NCBI RefSeq assembly: GCF_030812415.1 | Contig: NZ_JAUSST010000011.1 | Coordinates: forward strand, 1-64,000 | Source: Paenibacillus harenae | GTDB taxonomy: Bacteria > Bacillota > Bacilli > Paenibacillales > Paenibacillaceae | Reading direction: 5' to 3' | Length of the DNA stretch: 64,000 bases | Part shown: piece after piece, positions 41,237-50,239 of the stretch | Position numbering within the stretch: position 1 is the first letter of the stretch | Layout: every line of letters starts with the position of its first letter | Program-made: the position numbers and the translations under genes | The notes under the pieces: generated by a model | What the model saw: the letters and a program-made list of their open reading frames with translations, nothing else | What the model was told of the DNA's origin: nothing | Databases searched by the model: none

Positions 41237-41550
41237 GACCCCAAGTTCCTAAATATTCAAACGTGTCCATTCCAAACAAAAATAACAATTTTTCCTTGCA
41301 CTTGCGGTTCCCCAAAATTAAATGCACTTCGTGACATTCGCCTACGCGCACCAAATGTCATATATGAAAATCAATTGGTTCAGCTTTATTGGCAGTTACA
41401 TGGAACTATAGATTGATTTCCATAGGATCGGACAAAAACTGTCCGGTCTTTTTGATTTGCATTTCAATATTCAGCCTATGTTCAACGTTCAATTTCCCAC
41501 TTAAGCAATCTTTCCCTATGTTAATTGCTGTGCCTTCACAATCCCGACCT
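41237..41550. other. Intergenic stretch with an orphan terminator
   Basis: No gene is supported. A short plus-strand frame (to about 41416) ends in the protein-like ALRDIRLRAPNVIYENQLVQ, but it lacks a ribosome site. At 41426-41453 a stem GATCGGACA/TGTCCGGTC with TTTTT looks like a terminator with no intact gene in front. The stretch may be the grave of a small plus-strand gene. It is also the downstream region of the pentonate operon. Confidence 0.4.
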
Positions 41551-43545
41551 TCATTGCTCGCGTTTTTCACTTGCCAATGTACTCATACCGGCATTAAGAA
41601 CCTGTATGATTTTGTCGACGTCGTAGACGCAGCCCTTCCAGGTGCCACCGCTTGCCGCTTGCAGCGCGGCCCAGAGCCTAGTGTCATCAGGAAGTTCCGA
41701 ATCCTCGGCCAAACCGGGATGAGGGCTGCGATTGGCCAATTCGGAAGCGCCTTCCTCGGGCGAAGCAGGCAATAGACCGCTCCCTACCATGTGGATTTGG
41801 CCTTCGAGCTTGACAAGATCAATTCGCACACGAATCCAATCACCGTTGCGAAGCTTTCCGACGGGTCCGCCAGCAAGAGCTTCAGGACCGATATGACCGA
41901 TACAGGCGCCTGTCGACACGCCTGAAAACCGCGCATCGGTAAGCAGCGCTACATGCTTGCCGAAGGATAGATGCTTAAGAGCCGAGGTTAATTGGTAGGT
42001 TTCCTCCATTCCGGTTCCCATCGGGCCGCGCCCGATTAGAACCAGAACATCGCCTGATTCGATGTCTCCATTCTTAATCGCGCGAATCGCCTCGCGCTCA
42101 GTCGTGAACACTTTTGCTTTTCCGACATGTCTGTAAATGCCCGCTTCGTCGATCAACGAGGGATCAATCGCAGTCGATTTGATGACTGACCCTTCCGGAG
42201 CAATGTTCCCCGACGGGAATGTCACGGTCGAGGTCATGCCTGCGGCTTTGGCTTTCTCCGGACTGTAAATAACCGTATCCGGGTCAACACCGTCAACCTC
42301 CATTAAATAACGTCTCATCCGGCTGCGCCGCTCTGATGCCGCCCACCAATCCAGCATGCCGCCAATCGTCTGCCCGGTTACCGTAAGCGCTTTCTCATCC
42401 AATAAGCCGAGCTTTCTCAAATGCAGCATGACCTCAGGTACGCCTCCCGCGAGAAAAACCCGTATAGTCGGATGATAGAGCGGCCCGTTTGGCAGAACGC
42501 TTACGAGTCTTGGCACGCTGCGGTTCGTTTCTGCCCAGTCCTGGGCCGTGGGAACGGATAAGCCTGCCGCATGGGCAATGGCCGGGATATGCAGCAGCAA
42601 ATTCGTTGAACCCCCGAAAGCAGCGTGAACGACCATTGCATTCCGAATTGCGGCATCGGTCATGATGCTGGCCGAGGTCATGCCGGATTCCGCCATATAC
42701 AAAGCCGCTCTTGCCGATTGGCGGGCCATCTCCGACCAGATCGGCTGGCCCGATGGAGCGAGTGCCGCATGCGGAACAGTTAGACCAAGCGCCTCCGCTA
42801 CAACCTGCGCGGTACCTGCCGTACCAAGAAACTGGCATCCGCCGCCGGGCGTCGCGCATGCCCGGCAGCCTAAGTCGGCCGCTGCCTCCAGCGTAAGCTC
42901 ACCGTTCGTATAACGTGCCCCAATCGACTGGATCTTTCCTGCGTCTTCTCCGTCGATCGGCGGAAGCGTTACGCCTCCGGGTACGATTACAACAGGAAGC
43001 TTTCTCATTGCAGCTAACGCAATCATCATGGCAGGCAGCCCTTTGTCGCATGTTCCGACACCGAGAACGGCGGACCTTGTGGGCAGCGAACGAATAAGCC
43101 GCCGGAGAACGATCGCCGCATCATTGCGATAAGGCAGCGAATCGAACATTCCGGACGTGCCTTGCGATCGGCCGTCGCAAGGGTCGCTTACATAACCGGC
43201 AAACGGTATGCCTCCCGCTCGAGTAATTTCATCTGCCGCTTCCTTCATCAGAAGGCCGATTTCCCAGTGGCCGGTATGGTAGCCGAGCGCCGCCGCCGAG
43301 CCGTCTTCGTTGCGGATTCCGCCCTGCGTTCCCAAGATCAATACCTCTCGGCCAAGCAGTCGGGAGGGGCTCCACCCCATTCCCACATTTTGCGACCAGC
43401 CGAACAAATCGCCGCTAGGCGCATTCTGAAGTTTATCATGGGTAAGCGGAAGCGTTCCTGCAGGCCCAGCTGCTTGCGTTTGTATGATGAAATCCGAAGC
43501 CGTGCCGTGTCCCATGATCTTTTCGAAGCTCGGGTTCATGTCCAT
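41551..43545 (-). CDS. IlvD/Edd-family pentonate dehydratase (YjhG/YagF-like)
   Basis: The product has 664 residues from ATG 43543-43545 (GGAGGAAATGAA). It matches the YjhG/YagF branch of the IlvD/Edd family, longer than IlvD (about 560). Cluster-ligand Cys are found in [19 protein letters not shown] and [11 protein letters not shown]. The catalytic [19 protein letters not shown] is near residue 560. It dehydrates xylonate-like aldonic acids to 2-keto-3-deoxy acids, the first step of the Weimberg/Dahms routes. It is the last gene of a three-gene operon with the two enzymes that follow in that pathway. Confidence 0.9.
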   Translation of the reverse strand: MDMNPSFEKIMGHGTASDFIIQTQAAGPAGTLPLTHDKLQNAPSGDLFGWSQNVGMGWSPSRLLGREVLILGTQGGIRNEDGSAAALGYHTGHWEIGLLMKEAADEITRAGGIPFAGYVSDPCDGRSQGTSGMFDSLPYRNDAAIVLRRLIRSLPTRSAVLGVGTCDKGLPAMMIALAAMRKLPVVIVPGGVTLPPIDGEDAGKIQSIGARYTNGELTLEAAADLGCRACATPGGGCQFLGTAGTAQVVAEALGLTVPHAALAPSGQPIWSEMARQSARAALYMAESGMTSASIMTDAAIRNAMVVHAAFGGSTNLLLHIPAIAHAAGLSVPTAQDWAETNRSVPRLVSVLPNGPLYHPTIRVFLAGGVPEVMLHLRKLGLLDEKALTVTGQTIGGMLDWWAASERRSRMRRYLMEVDGVDPDTVIYSPEKAKAAGMTSTVTFPSGNIAPEGSVIKSTAIDPSLIDEAGIYRHVGKAKVFTTEREAIRAIKNGDIESGDVLVLIGRGPMGTGMEETYQLTSALKHLSFGKHVALLTDARFSGVSTGACIGHIGPEALAGGPVGKLRNGDWIRVRIDLVKLEGQIHMVGSGLLPASPEEGASELANRSPHPGLAEDSELPDDTRLWAALQAASGGTWKGCVYDVDKIIQVLNAGMSTLASEKREQ

Positions 43546-43574
43546 TTCATTTCCTCCTATCAAAGCTAGCTAGG

Positions 43575-45032
43575 TTACGGTTTAATAAATACCGTTTTGA
43601 CAGAAGTGAAAAATTCAATAGCTGCCTGACCCTGCTCTCTTGAATGAGAGCTGGATTGCTTCATGCCGCCGAACGGAGCCTGCAGCTCGACACCCGCGGT
43701 TTCCGCGTTGACCCTTATTAGTCCTGCTTCCATATTCTGAACAAACGATAACGCGTTCCCGATATTTTTAGTGTATATGGAGGCGCTAAGTCCGTACGCC
43801 GTATCGTTCGCCAACGAGATTGCGTCTTCGAAGTCTTTTGCTTCTATTAAGGCAAGCACGGGTCCGAAGATTTCCTCCTGAGCGATGGACATCCGGCTCT
43901 CGACGCGATCGAACACAGCGGGAGTGATATAAAAACCGTCAGACAGAGCATTATCCTCAGGCCGCGTACCGCCATATAGAAGAACCGCTCCTTCTTCCTT
44001 TCCTTTTCGAATATACGCAAGCACGGTTTCCAGCTGTTTTTCGTTCGCGCACGGCCCGAGCCATACGGAGGCATCCATGCCGTTACCAACCTTAAGCGTC
44101 GCTACCTTTTCGAGCAGCTTCGTTTTGAAGGACTCGTAAATGGACTTTTCGACAATCACCCTGCTAGTCGCCGTACACTTCTGGCCCGTCGAGCGCAGCC
44201 CCCCGCTTATTGCGGCGTCGACGGCTAAATCCAGATCAGCGTCGCCAGCGATGATGATCGGATTTTTCCCGCCCATCTCCAATTGATATTTCGCCCCGCG
44301 AGCCAAAGCAGCCTGACCGACTTGCTTTCCGACCGCATTAGAGCCTGTGAAAGTGACGCCATGGATACCCGGATGATTAGCCATCCCATTCCCGACCACA
44401 GCTCCGCTGCCCACGATCATATTAACAACACCCTGAGGCAAACCGGCATCATGAAAGCACTGCATGACTGCCGCCGCAGTTACCGCCGTTTCGACAGCCG
44501 GTTTCCAAACTACCGTATTGCCGTATATTAATGCCGGTGCGATCTTCCAGATCGGGATCGCCACGGGAAAATTCCAAGGCGAGATGACGCCGACCACGCC
44601 CAAAGGCACGCGTGTCGTAAATAGAAACGCCTCCGCATCGCTGGATGGTATGACATCGCCGATTTTGCGCATGCCTTCTCCGGCGTAATAGCGTAAAATC
44701 GCTGCTCCGCGCGCTGTCTCTCCTTTAGCCTCGGCAAACGTTTTTCCCATTTCCCTGCACATCGTTTCGCCAATCTCTTCCAATCGGCTTTCCAGCAGCT
44801 CCGCGGTCCTGACCAGCAGCTGCCCGCGCTCTGCGCCTGTCTTGTTCCGCCAAGGCAGTCTAGCGGTTTCCGCGGCATAAACCGCTTCATTAAGCTCTAT
44901 GTCGGTAGAATTCGCAACGTACCCGACTACCTCCCGTTTGTTAGCGGGATTAATGCTTTCCAGACGTTCCCGATTAACCGGCGGCTTCCATTGCCCACCG
45001 ATATAATTGTCGATTTCAACGGCATTCTTCAT
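43575..45032 (-). CDS. Aldehyde dehydrogenase, alpha-ketoglutarate semialdehyde type
   Basis: The product has 485 residues from ATG 45030-45032 (GGAGATGACTCTT); an ATG at 45041 is too close to the ribosome site. Motifs: [18 protein letters not shown] (about 148-165), [16 protein letters not shown] (catalytic Glu), STGQKCTAT (catalytic Cys), EEIFGPVLA. The best match is the KGSA/2,5-dioxovalerate dehydrogenase type, which oxidises the Weimberg intermediate to 2-oxoglutarate. Context supports that. It follows the FAH-family gene by 18 bases. Confidence 0.88.
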   Translation of the reverse strand: MKNAVEIDNYIGGQWKPPVNRERLESINPANKREVVGYVANSTDIELNEAVYAAETARLPWRNKTGAERGQLLVRTAELLESRLEEIGETMCREMGKTFAEAKGETARGAAILRYYAGEGMRKIGDVIPSSDAEAFLFTTRVPLGVVGVISPWNFPVAIPIWKIAPALIYGNTVVWKPAVETAVTAAAVMQCFHDAGLPQGVVNMIVGSGAVVGNGMANHPGIHGVTFTGSNAVGKQVGQAALARGAKYQLEMGGKNPIIIAGDADLDLAVDAAISGGLRSTGQKCTATSRVIVEKSIYESFKTKLLEKVATLKVGNGMDASVWLGPCANEKQLETVLAYIRKGKEEGAVLLYGGTRPEDNALSDGFYITPAVFDRVESRMSIAQEEIFGPVLALIEAKDFEDAISLANDTAYGLSASIYTKNIGNALSFVQNMEAGLIRVNAETAGVELQAPFGGMKQSSSHSREQGQAAIEFFTSVKTVFIKP

Positions 45033-45050
45033 AAGAGTCATCTCCTTTTT

Positions 45051-45926
45051 CTAGGCCGGCACGGCTATATTCGTTAATGTGCCAATCCCTGTAATATCAA
45101 TCTCGATTCGATCACCCGGCTCCAGCGTGAACTGACCCGGAGGCACGATACAGGTTCCCGTAAGGAGCACAGTACCGTCAAACAGAATATTATCCTTGGC
45201 AAGATAGGCTACCAGTTCTCCTAATCCCCTTTTGAGCTGGCTCGTACTCGCCGTTTCATCAACAACCTTCTTTCCGCCTCGATATATGCGGCAGGATATT
45301 TGAAGATCATACGGATCCTCTACAGTGTCGGCTAGCCGAATAGCAGGACCGATGGAGCAGGATTGACGCCAAATTTTGGCCTGCGGCAAATATAATGGAT
45401 TCTCGCCTTCGATGTCGCGGCAGCTCATATCGTTTCCGATCGTATAACCAAGAATACTCCCGTTCCTGTCCAGCACCAATCCGAGCTCCGGTTCCGGAAC
45501 CTGCCAGCTGGAATCGCTTCGCAGGCACACTTCGCCGCCGGGTCCGGCCGTTCGCGCGGCAGTCGATTTCATGAACAGCTCTGGCCGATCGGCTTCATAA
45601 ACTTTATCGTAATAGGTTGGTCCCTGTCTGTCTCCGTCTGCGGCTTCATCATTTCGCGCTTCCTTACTCCGCATATAAGTTACGCCTGCCGCCCATATCT
45701 CCGGGGCTTCCAGCGGAACAATCAGATCAAGCTGGTGAATCTCTTTGTTCAGCGCTTGGGATGATTCGATTATCCGCTTCACCTTTTCCGTAACGCTAAT
45801 GCCGTCCTGTGCCGCCCTTTGTACCAGTGAGATAAAATCGGGTTCCTCTAATGAAAAAATTTCTTCAGCGTCTGTAAGCGCAGCCAATTTGAAGGAAGCG
45901 CCTTCCCGGTAACGAATAATGCGCAT
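45051..45926 (-). CDS. FAH-family 2-keto-3-deoxy-pentonate dehydratase
   Basis: The product has 291 residues from ATG 45924-45926 (GAGGTGATTTG). It carries the fumarylacetoacetate-hydrolase-fold signature (PEPELGLVLD, GYTIGNDMSCRDIEGENPLY, metal ligands E-x-E, D). The AAGVTYMRSKEARNDEA segment is typical of the 2-keto-3-deoxy-D-arabinonate/xylonate dehydratases (XylX/AraD type). It converts the keto-deoxy acid to 2-oxoglutarate semialdehyde. It is the first gene of the operon, with two IclR-type sites 15 and 35 bases upstream. Confidence 0.85.
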   Translation of the reverse strand: MRIIRYREGASFKLAALTDAEEIFSLEEPDFISLVQRAAQDGISVTEKVKRIIESSQALNKEIHQLDLIVPLEAPEIWAAGVTYMRSKEARNDEAADGDRQGPTYYDKVYEADRPELFMKSTAARTAGPGGEVCLRSDSSWQVPEPELGLVLDRNGSILGYTIGNDMSCRDIEGENPLYLPQAKIWRQSCSIGPAIRLADTVEDPYDLQISCRIYRGGKKVVDETASTSQLKRGLGELVAYLAKDNILFDGTVLLTGTCIVPPGQFTLEPGDRIEIDITGIGTLTNIAVPA

Positions 45927-45940
45927 CAAATCACCTCATA

Positions 45941-45976
45941 GTTTTATAATATAAAACACAATTCTATAATATAGAC
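45941..45976. promoter_or_regulatory. Two IclR operators upstream of the pentonate operon
   Basis: GTTTTATAATATAAAAC (45941-45957, perfect dyad) and TTCTATAATATAGAC (45962-45976) have centres 20 bases apart, two helical turns. The same motif recurs upstream of the IclR gene. Confidence 0.7.
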
Positions 45977-45978
45977 AT

Positions 45979-46035
45979 AAAAAGAGCGTATGGAGGTTTT
46001 TCCATAACGTTTGATTGGAATCGGAAGCTCTTTTT
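45979..46035 (-). terminator. Terminator of the IclR gene
   Basis: AAAAAGAGC pairs with GCTCTTTTT, with an inner TATGGA/TCCATA hairpin. It overlaps the IclR stop and separates its message from the pentonate operon. Confidence 0.65.
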
Positions 46036-46792
46036 ATGATCGATATCCCAATGTAGCTGAAATCCGTTTTGTTTCGTTCAACAACAGTTTAACAAATTGC
46101 TGCAGCTGCGTCTCGTCGACCTGCGAAACCAAGGTAGAAATACTCATGGCTGCCGCACAATGGCCCGAATGGTCGAAAATGGGGGCCGCAGCGCAGCGAA
46201 CGCCGGGTTCATTTTCTTCACGGTCATAGGCCACCCCGTCCTGTCTTACCCCTTTCAGTTCCTCCAGGAAGGTATCCTTACGATCAATGGTTTGCGGGGT
46301 ATGTACATGGAATACGTAATTGTCGAGGATCCGAGCCAATTCTCCCGGAGGGCGATAAGCAGCGAGCACTTTTCCGACCGCGCTGCTGTGCAGCGGAACT
46401 CGGCGGCCGATCCGCGAGTAGCGAATGGCTGCTTTTGCTCCTTCTACCTTATCGATATATACGCCCTCATGACCATCCATTATAACTAAGTGAACAGATT
46501 GACCGGTCAAGTCCGACAGCTGCTGAAGATGGGGTCTGGCCGTGCCTCGAATATCCAGACCTTGCAGCAGCAGCTGCCCCTTCTCGACAAGCGTCAACCC
46601 GAGCCTATATTTTCCCGTATGTCCCTCTTGATCGATATAGCCGTGCATTTGCAGCGTTTTGAGCAAAGAATGAACGGTGCTTTTGTGCAAATTCATTTGT
46701 TGGCTGATATCGGTAATTTTTAATTCTTTATTTTTGTCGTCAAACAAATTAAGAATGCGCAGAGCGCGGTCTAATGATTGAATGATCGGCAT
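46034..46792 (-). CDS. IclR-family regulator of the pentonate operon
   Basis: The product has 252 residues from ATG 46790-46792; GAGGATG is about 12 bases upstream, so it is a weak site. The N-terminal winged helix (LKITDISQQMNLHKSTVHSL, MHGYIDQEGHTGKYRLG) precedes the C-terminal effector domain (IRYSRIGRRVPLHSSAVGKV, EENEPGVRCAAAPIFD) with the conserved GVR(C/S)xA(A/V)P. It is located directly upstream of, and on the same strand as, the pentonate operon. It shares operators TTYTATAATATARAA with it. Ligand probably a pentonate or keto-deoxy acid. Confidence 0.88.
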   Translation of the reverse strand: MPIIQSLDRALRILNLFDDKNKELKITDISQQMNLHKSTVHSLLKTLQMHGYIDQEGHTGKYRLGLTLVEKGQLLLQGLDIRGTARPHLQQLSDLTGQSVHLVIMDGHEGVYIDKVEGAKAAIRYSRIGRRVPLHSSAVGKVLAAYRPPGELARILDNYVFHVHTPQTIDRKDTFLEELKGVRQDGVAYDREENEPGVRCAAAPIFDHSGHCAAAMSISTLVSQVDETQLQQFVKLLLNETKRISATLGYRS

Positions 46793-46812
46793 GGGCGTAA
46801 TAACATCCTCTA

Positions 46813-46827
46813 TTTTATAATATAGAA
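46813..46827. promoter_or_regulatory. IclR operator upstream of its own gene
   Basis: TTTTATAATATAGAA is 21 bases before the IclR start, matching the two sites at 45941-45976; autoregulation is likely. Confidence 0.65.
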
Positions 46828-47068
46828 CGATATGCGTAATTTTACCAAACGGTTTCCTATTCGTCCAGCCGATATTCATGCCGCTCCGCTTAGTTACATA
46901 ATGCTTGTTTTACATTATAAAGCACTGTTTATCAATGATGAATTAGTGAAAATATAACATTGGAATATGACCAAGTCAAGGTTGGTTTCACGAATAAAAA
47001 ATCCGCTTACAATAATTCCCGACAATTAAGGATTTTTATTGCCAATAGCTAGATTTTGTAGCTGTTAT
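46828..47068. other. Intergenic: IclR promoter side, nothing else recognised
   Basis: AT-rich DNA without a supported gene. AAAATCC near 47008 and GGATTTTT near 47031 could form a second weak terminator behind the one at 47069-47095. Confidence 0.4.
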
Positions 47069-47095
47069 AAAAAAAGCCCGCAGAAAACGCGGACT
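47069..47095 (-). terminator. Terminator of the membrane-protein/hydrolase unit
   Basis: On minus, GTCCGC pairs with GCGGGC around GTTTTCT, followed by TTTTTTT. Confidence 0.75.
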
Positions 47096-47107
47096 TTACA
47101 GACTCTT

Positions 47108-47200
47108 CTATTGCGACCGGCTCCGACGGTTTCTTCCGATGGTCAGCAGGGAAACGACGATGCTCATCGCGAAATAGATAAGCGCGCCGAAACTTTCCAT
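47108..47200 (-). CDS. Possible 30-residue single-span peptide
   Basis: ATG 47198-47200 opens a 30-codon frame: MESFGALIYFAMSIVVSLLT followed by a basic tail (GRNRRSRSQ). It is one hydrophobic helix with a positive inside end, just after the small membrane-protein gene and before a terminator. AGGA lies 13 bases upstream, so translation is uncertain. Resembles many short membrane peptides; no function can be named. Confidence 0.3.
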   Translation of the reverse strand: MESFGALIYFAMSIVVSLLTIGRNRRSRSQ

Positions 47201-47215
47201 CGTATGGAAAATTTC

Positions 47216-47515
47216 CTAGACGAATCCGCCGTCATAGATGTCGCGGGTATGATAAATCAGATTGTCGAGCAGCCAACCGGCAATACAGACTGCCGCGGCA
47301 ATGAACAGACCGTAAAACCAGCGCTTGTTCAAAGTAGCCTCCCTTTTCCTGATTAGACGAAATGCTGCGACTGCTCCCACTGTGGCTCCGATAAACATAA
47401 GGTAGTGGGATTCGGGAATGCCGTGATGCACCGGAAATCCGTGTTTGTTATGCCATGCGGTATCGGCGATGAAGCCGGCGACCATGATCAAAATGCCCAA
47501 CCCTATCATTTTCAT
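47216..47515 (-). CDS. Small three-span membrane protein, unknown function
   Basis: The product has 99 residues from ATG 47513-47515 (AAGGGGATATATCG). It has three hydrophobic helices (about 3-18, 39-57, 68-85) and conserved-looking His residues in HNKHGFPVHHGIPESHY, a possible metal site. It follows the hydrolase gene by 23 bases on the same strand. A longer frame to 47713 overlaps the hydrolase coding end and is not supported. Family not recognised. Confidence 0.6.
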   Translation of the reverse strand: MKMIGLGILIMVAGFIADTAWHNKHGFPVHHGIPESHYLMFIGATVGAVAAFRLIRKREATLNKRWFYGLFIAAAVCIAGWLLDNLIYHTRDIYDGGFV

Positions 47516-47538
47516 CGATATATCCCCTTCCGTTATTT

Positions 47539-49353
47539 TCAAATCCGGTAAAAATCCCACACGTACAGATAAGCGACAAAGATCGCGGTGACCGAAGCGA
47601 ATCCATATTGCCAACGTGTCACTTTTTGTTTTCGAACGAAACGCAGCGTCAATTGCAAGAGTAGAGTCGCAAGCAGTATTACCGGCAAATAAAGAAACGG
47701 ATAAGACCACCAAGGTATATCATTGATTAACACCTCCGCTATCGAAACGATAAATATAAAGTATAAAATAAACAAAACGGATACGATCGTCGCGATGGGA
47801 TTAAAACCGTACCGCTTGCGTCGAACCACCCCGTACAGCCAAACTGCTGCCGATACGGCCGCTTGAATGGGATAAATCAGCGCAAGACCGAGCAGGACGG
47901 CGATATGCAGGAGCGGATGATAAAAAGCCGACTTTTGGCGTTCATACATCATGGTGGGAATGGAGCTCAGCGCCAGGACATTTGTGTCGGCATCCACATA
48001 TATCCGCTCGCCTCCTCGTTCACTTCGGAAAAGATAAGGATCCGTTTCGACGAACCGGTCGTCCCCGAACAAAATAACTCCGTCACTGACTGCCTCAAGC
48101 TGAACCGTCGATAAATTTTGCGCAAAATTAAGCGGGCCCTTAAGATGCGCCCGGTTGGGAATGTAATAGCCTTCAATTTTTTGCAATTCATGCATGGGTG
48201 TGGGATTAGCTGCCGGCTGCAACTCCTGTACGGCGGGATAATAACGTTCCAGGTAAGCCGTAATGAATTGCTCCCTCAACTCGCTCCCCCCTTCGGAATT
48301 GGTTGCAATGAATATGCCCGTATTTTCCGACGGAATCAAATACAGGTAGGACTGGTACCCGTCAATGCCGCCGTCATGCTCGATCAGCCGCAGACCGTTT
48401 TGATAGCGTTCATAGAAACCGTAAGCCATGCCGGGCATATTCTTGATTGACGTGAAATGCGTTCGATGCATAAGTCCGGCGGTTTCCTCGGAAAAAATCC
48501 TGCTGTTACCGTAACGCCCTTGCTGAAGATGGGCGATCATATAACGGGAAATGTCTTCGGCTGTCGAATTCAGCGCGCCGGCGGGAAGGTGATGAATATA
48601 CGAAAACGGCAACGGTTTATACTTGCCCTTGGCATAAGAATAACTTGCGGCAAGGTTAGGATCGGATTCTGTAAACCGGAAGCTTGAACGGTTCATTGCT
48701 AGCGGCTTGAAAATCTGTTCCTCCACAACGTTTTCGTAAGGTTGACGGGCTATTTGTTCTACAAGATAACCGGCAAGCGACATCCCTTGGTTGCTGTATG
48801 CGATCTGTTCTCCTGGCGCCCGGACGGAACTTGGCAAAAAGCCGTTTATCGCTTCCGCCAAAGGTTGCTGTTTCTCCCGGTCCCGCCCCACCGCGACTAT
48901 CGACTCGTAGAAGCCTGCGGTATGGGTCATCAGATGATGCGCCGTAATGGGCTTGCCGCCAAGGTATGAAAGCTTGAGCCCCGGAATGTAATGTTTGATA
49001 TCCTCATGAAGCTCCAGAACGCCGGACTCATGAAGCTGCATAACGGCCGTAGCGGTAACGGTCTTGGCGATCGATCCCAGCCGGAAAACGGTTGCGTGCG
49101 GGTCCGCGGAGACCTTCTTCTCGAGATTTGCGTATCCATACCCGCCAAGCAATGAAATTTCGCCGTTCTGCACAACGGAAACGACGGCACCCGGCACATG
49201 ATGCTCCTCCATTTTTCGTTCCATGAAGTCTTCAACGAATGCCTGCAACTCCTGCTTTTCCGGCACGGATGCCAACGCGGAAGCGGGAAATAACGTCGCG
49301 AATAGTGCCGCACAAACGATCCTTTTAAACCAGCGCTGTCGATATGACAACAT
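47539..49353 (-). CDS. Beta-lactamase-fold serine hydrolase with C-terminal membrane domain
   Basis: The product has 604 residues from ATG 49351-49353 (GGGAGGGGTT). A signal peptide (1-29, after ALA) precedes a class C beta-lactamase/PBP4* domain (about 35-370) with the nucleophile motif Ser94-Ile-Ala-Lys97 and Tyr-Ser-Asn (YSNQG). A linker follows, then about five membrane helices from residue 490 to the end. Relatives are D-peptidases or esterases acting on wall or exogenous peptides. It is divergent from a two-component system that may control it. Confidence 0.85.
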   Translation of the reverse strand: MLSYRQRWFKRIVCAALFATLFPASALASVPEKQELQAFVEDFMERKMEEHHVPGAVVSVVQNGEISLLGGYGYANLEKKVSADPHATVFRLGSIAKTVTATAVMQLHESGVLELHEDIKHYIPGLKLSYLGGKPITAHHLMTHTAGFYESIVAVGRDREKQQPLAEAINGFLPSSVRAPGEQIAYSNQGMSLAGYLVEQIARQPYENVVEEQIFKPLAMNRSSFRFTESDPNLAASYSYAKGKYKPLPFSYIHHLPAGALNSTAEDISRYMIAHLQQGRYGNSRIFSEETAGLMHRTHFTSIKNMPGMAYGFYERYQNGLRLIEHDGGIDGYQSYLYLIPSENTGIFIATNSEGGSELREQFITAYLERYYPAVQELQPAANPTPMHELQKIEGYYIPNRAHLKGPLNFAQNLSTVQLEAVSDGVILFGDDRFVETDPYLFRSERGGERIYVDADTNVLALSSIPTMMYERQKSAFYHPLLHIAVLLGLALIYPIQAAVSAAVWLYGVVRRKRYGFNPIATIVSVLFILYFIFIVSIAEVLINDIPWWSYPFLYLPVILLATLLLQLTLRFVRKQKVTRWQYGFASVTAIFVAYLYVWDFYRI

Positions 49354-49391
49354 AACCCCTCCCCCCATCATGATCTCTATATCTCTCGGCT

Positions 49392-49445
49392 AGTATAGCA
49401 AGCTATCCTTTCCGGCAACTGTCGATAATCTTACATTTACCTTAC
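49392..49445. promoter_or_regulatory. Candidate response-regulator site and hydrolase promoter
   Basis: CTTAC at 49430-49434 and 49441-49445 are direct repeats 11 bases apart, the spacing bound by OmpR/PhoB-type dimers. On minus they lie upstream of a -10 TATACT (49397-49392) that lacks a good -35, as expected for an activated promoter of the hydrolase gene. Confidence 0.4.
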
Positions 49446-49513
49446 CGTGCAGGAAATGACTTCATGCGACGAGAATTTACAAGGATATCAACGGAATAGA
49501 AAGGGTAACAAGC

Positions 49514-50239
49514 ATGAGTATGGACATGACGATTCTTATTGCCGACGATGAACGGGAGATTGTCGGGCTGTTAAAGCTGTTTCTTGAGAAAGAAGGGTAC
49601 CGCATCGCCGAAGCATACGACGGCGATCAAGCTTGGGAGCATATTCGCAGCAATCGTGTCGACCTGGCAATCATCGATATCGCGATGCCCCGGATGAACG
49701 GATTCGAATTGCTGAAACGGTTGCGAACGGAATATCAGCTTCCCGTCATCGTCATTTCAGCCAGAAACGGCGACAGCGATAAGATACTGGGATTGGGACT
49801 CGGAGCGGATGATTTCATTGCCAAGCCGTTCAATCCGCTTGAGGTCGTTGCGCGCGTGCAGGCACAGCTTCGCCGCGCATTCGAATTTAACGGATTCATA
49901 AATAGGGACCAGACGGAGGATTCGATCGCAATCGGCCCATTGGTGCTGAATCATTCCACTTGTTTGTTGTATAGGAGGAATGAGCCAATTTCGCTTACTT
50001 CGCTTGAATACAAGCTTCTGAGGACCCTTATGTCTTCTCCCGGAAGAATTTTTACGAAGCGGCAGCTGTTTGAACTCGTTTGGTCGGAGCCGTACATGGA
50101 AGATGACAATACGATCATGGTGCAAATATCGCGTTTGCGGGATAAAATCGAGGATCAGCCTAGGCAGCCGAATTATATCAAGACGGTAAGAGGGCTGGGT
50201 TATAAATTCACGGCGAAGGAAGATTGGCTTGAAACCTAA
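49514..50239 (+). CDS. OmpR/VanR-type response regulator
   Basis: This 241-residue regulator has a receiver domain with acidic pair Asp11-Asp12, phospho-acceptor Asp55 (IIDIAMPR), Thr/Ser switch (VIVISARNG) and Lys in FIAKPF. A winged-helix output domain (about 140-235: ISLTSLEYKLLRTLMSSPGR, IKTVRGLGYKF) follows. The sequence is VanR/KdpE-like. Its stop overlaps the TTG start of the kinase gene. It is divergent from the serine hydrolase. Confidence 0.92.
   Translation: MSMDMTILIADDEREIVGLLKLFLEKEGYRIAEAYDGDQAWEHIRSNRVDLAIIDIAMPRMNGFELLKRLRTEYQLPVIVISARNGDSDKILGLGLGADDFIAKPFNPLEVVARVQAQLRRAFEFNGFINRDQTEDSIAIGPLVLNHSTCLLYRRNEPISLTSLEYKLLRTLMSSPGRIFTKRQLFELVWSEPYMEDDNTIMVQISRLRDKIEDQPRQPNYIKTVRGLGYKFTAKEDWLET

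Noticed and set aside
41389-41775. 128-codon plus-strand frame over the dehydratase end
   Set aside because: It reads through the operon's 3' end in antisense and includes the orphan terminator; not a gene.
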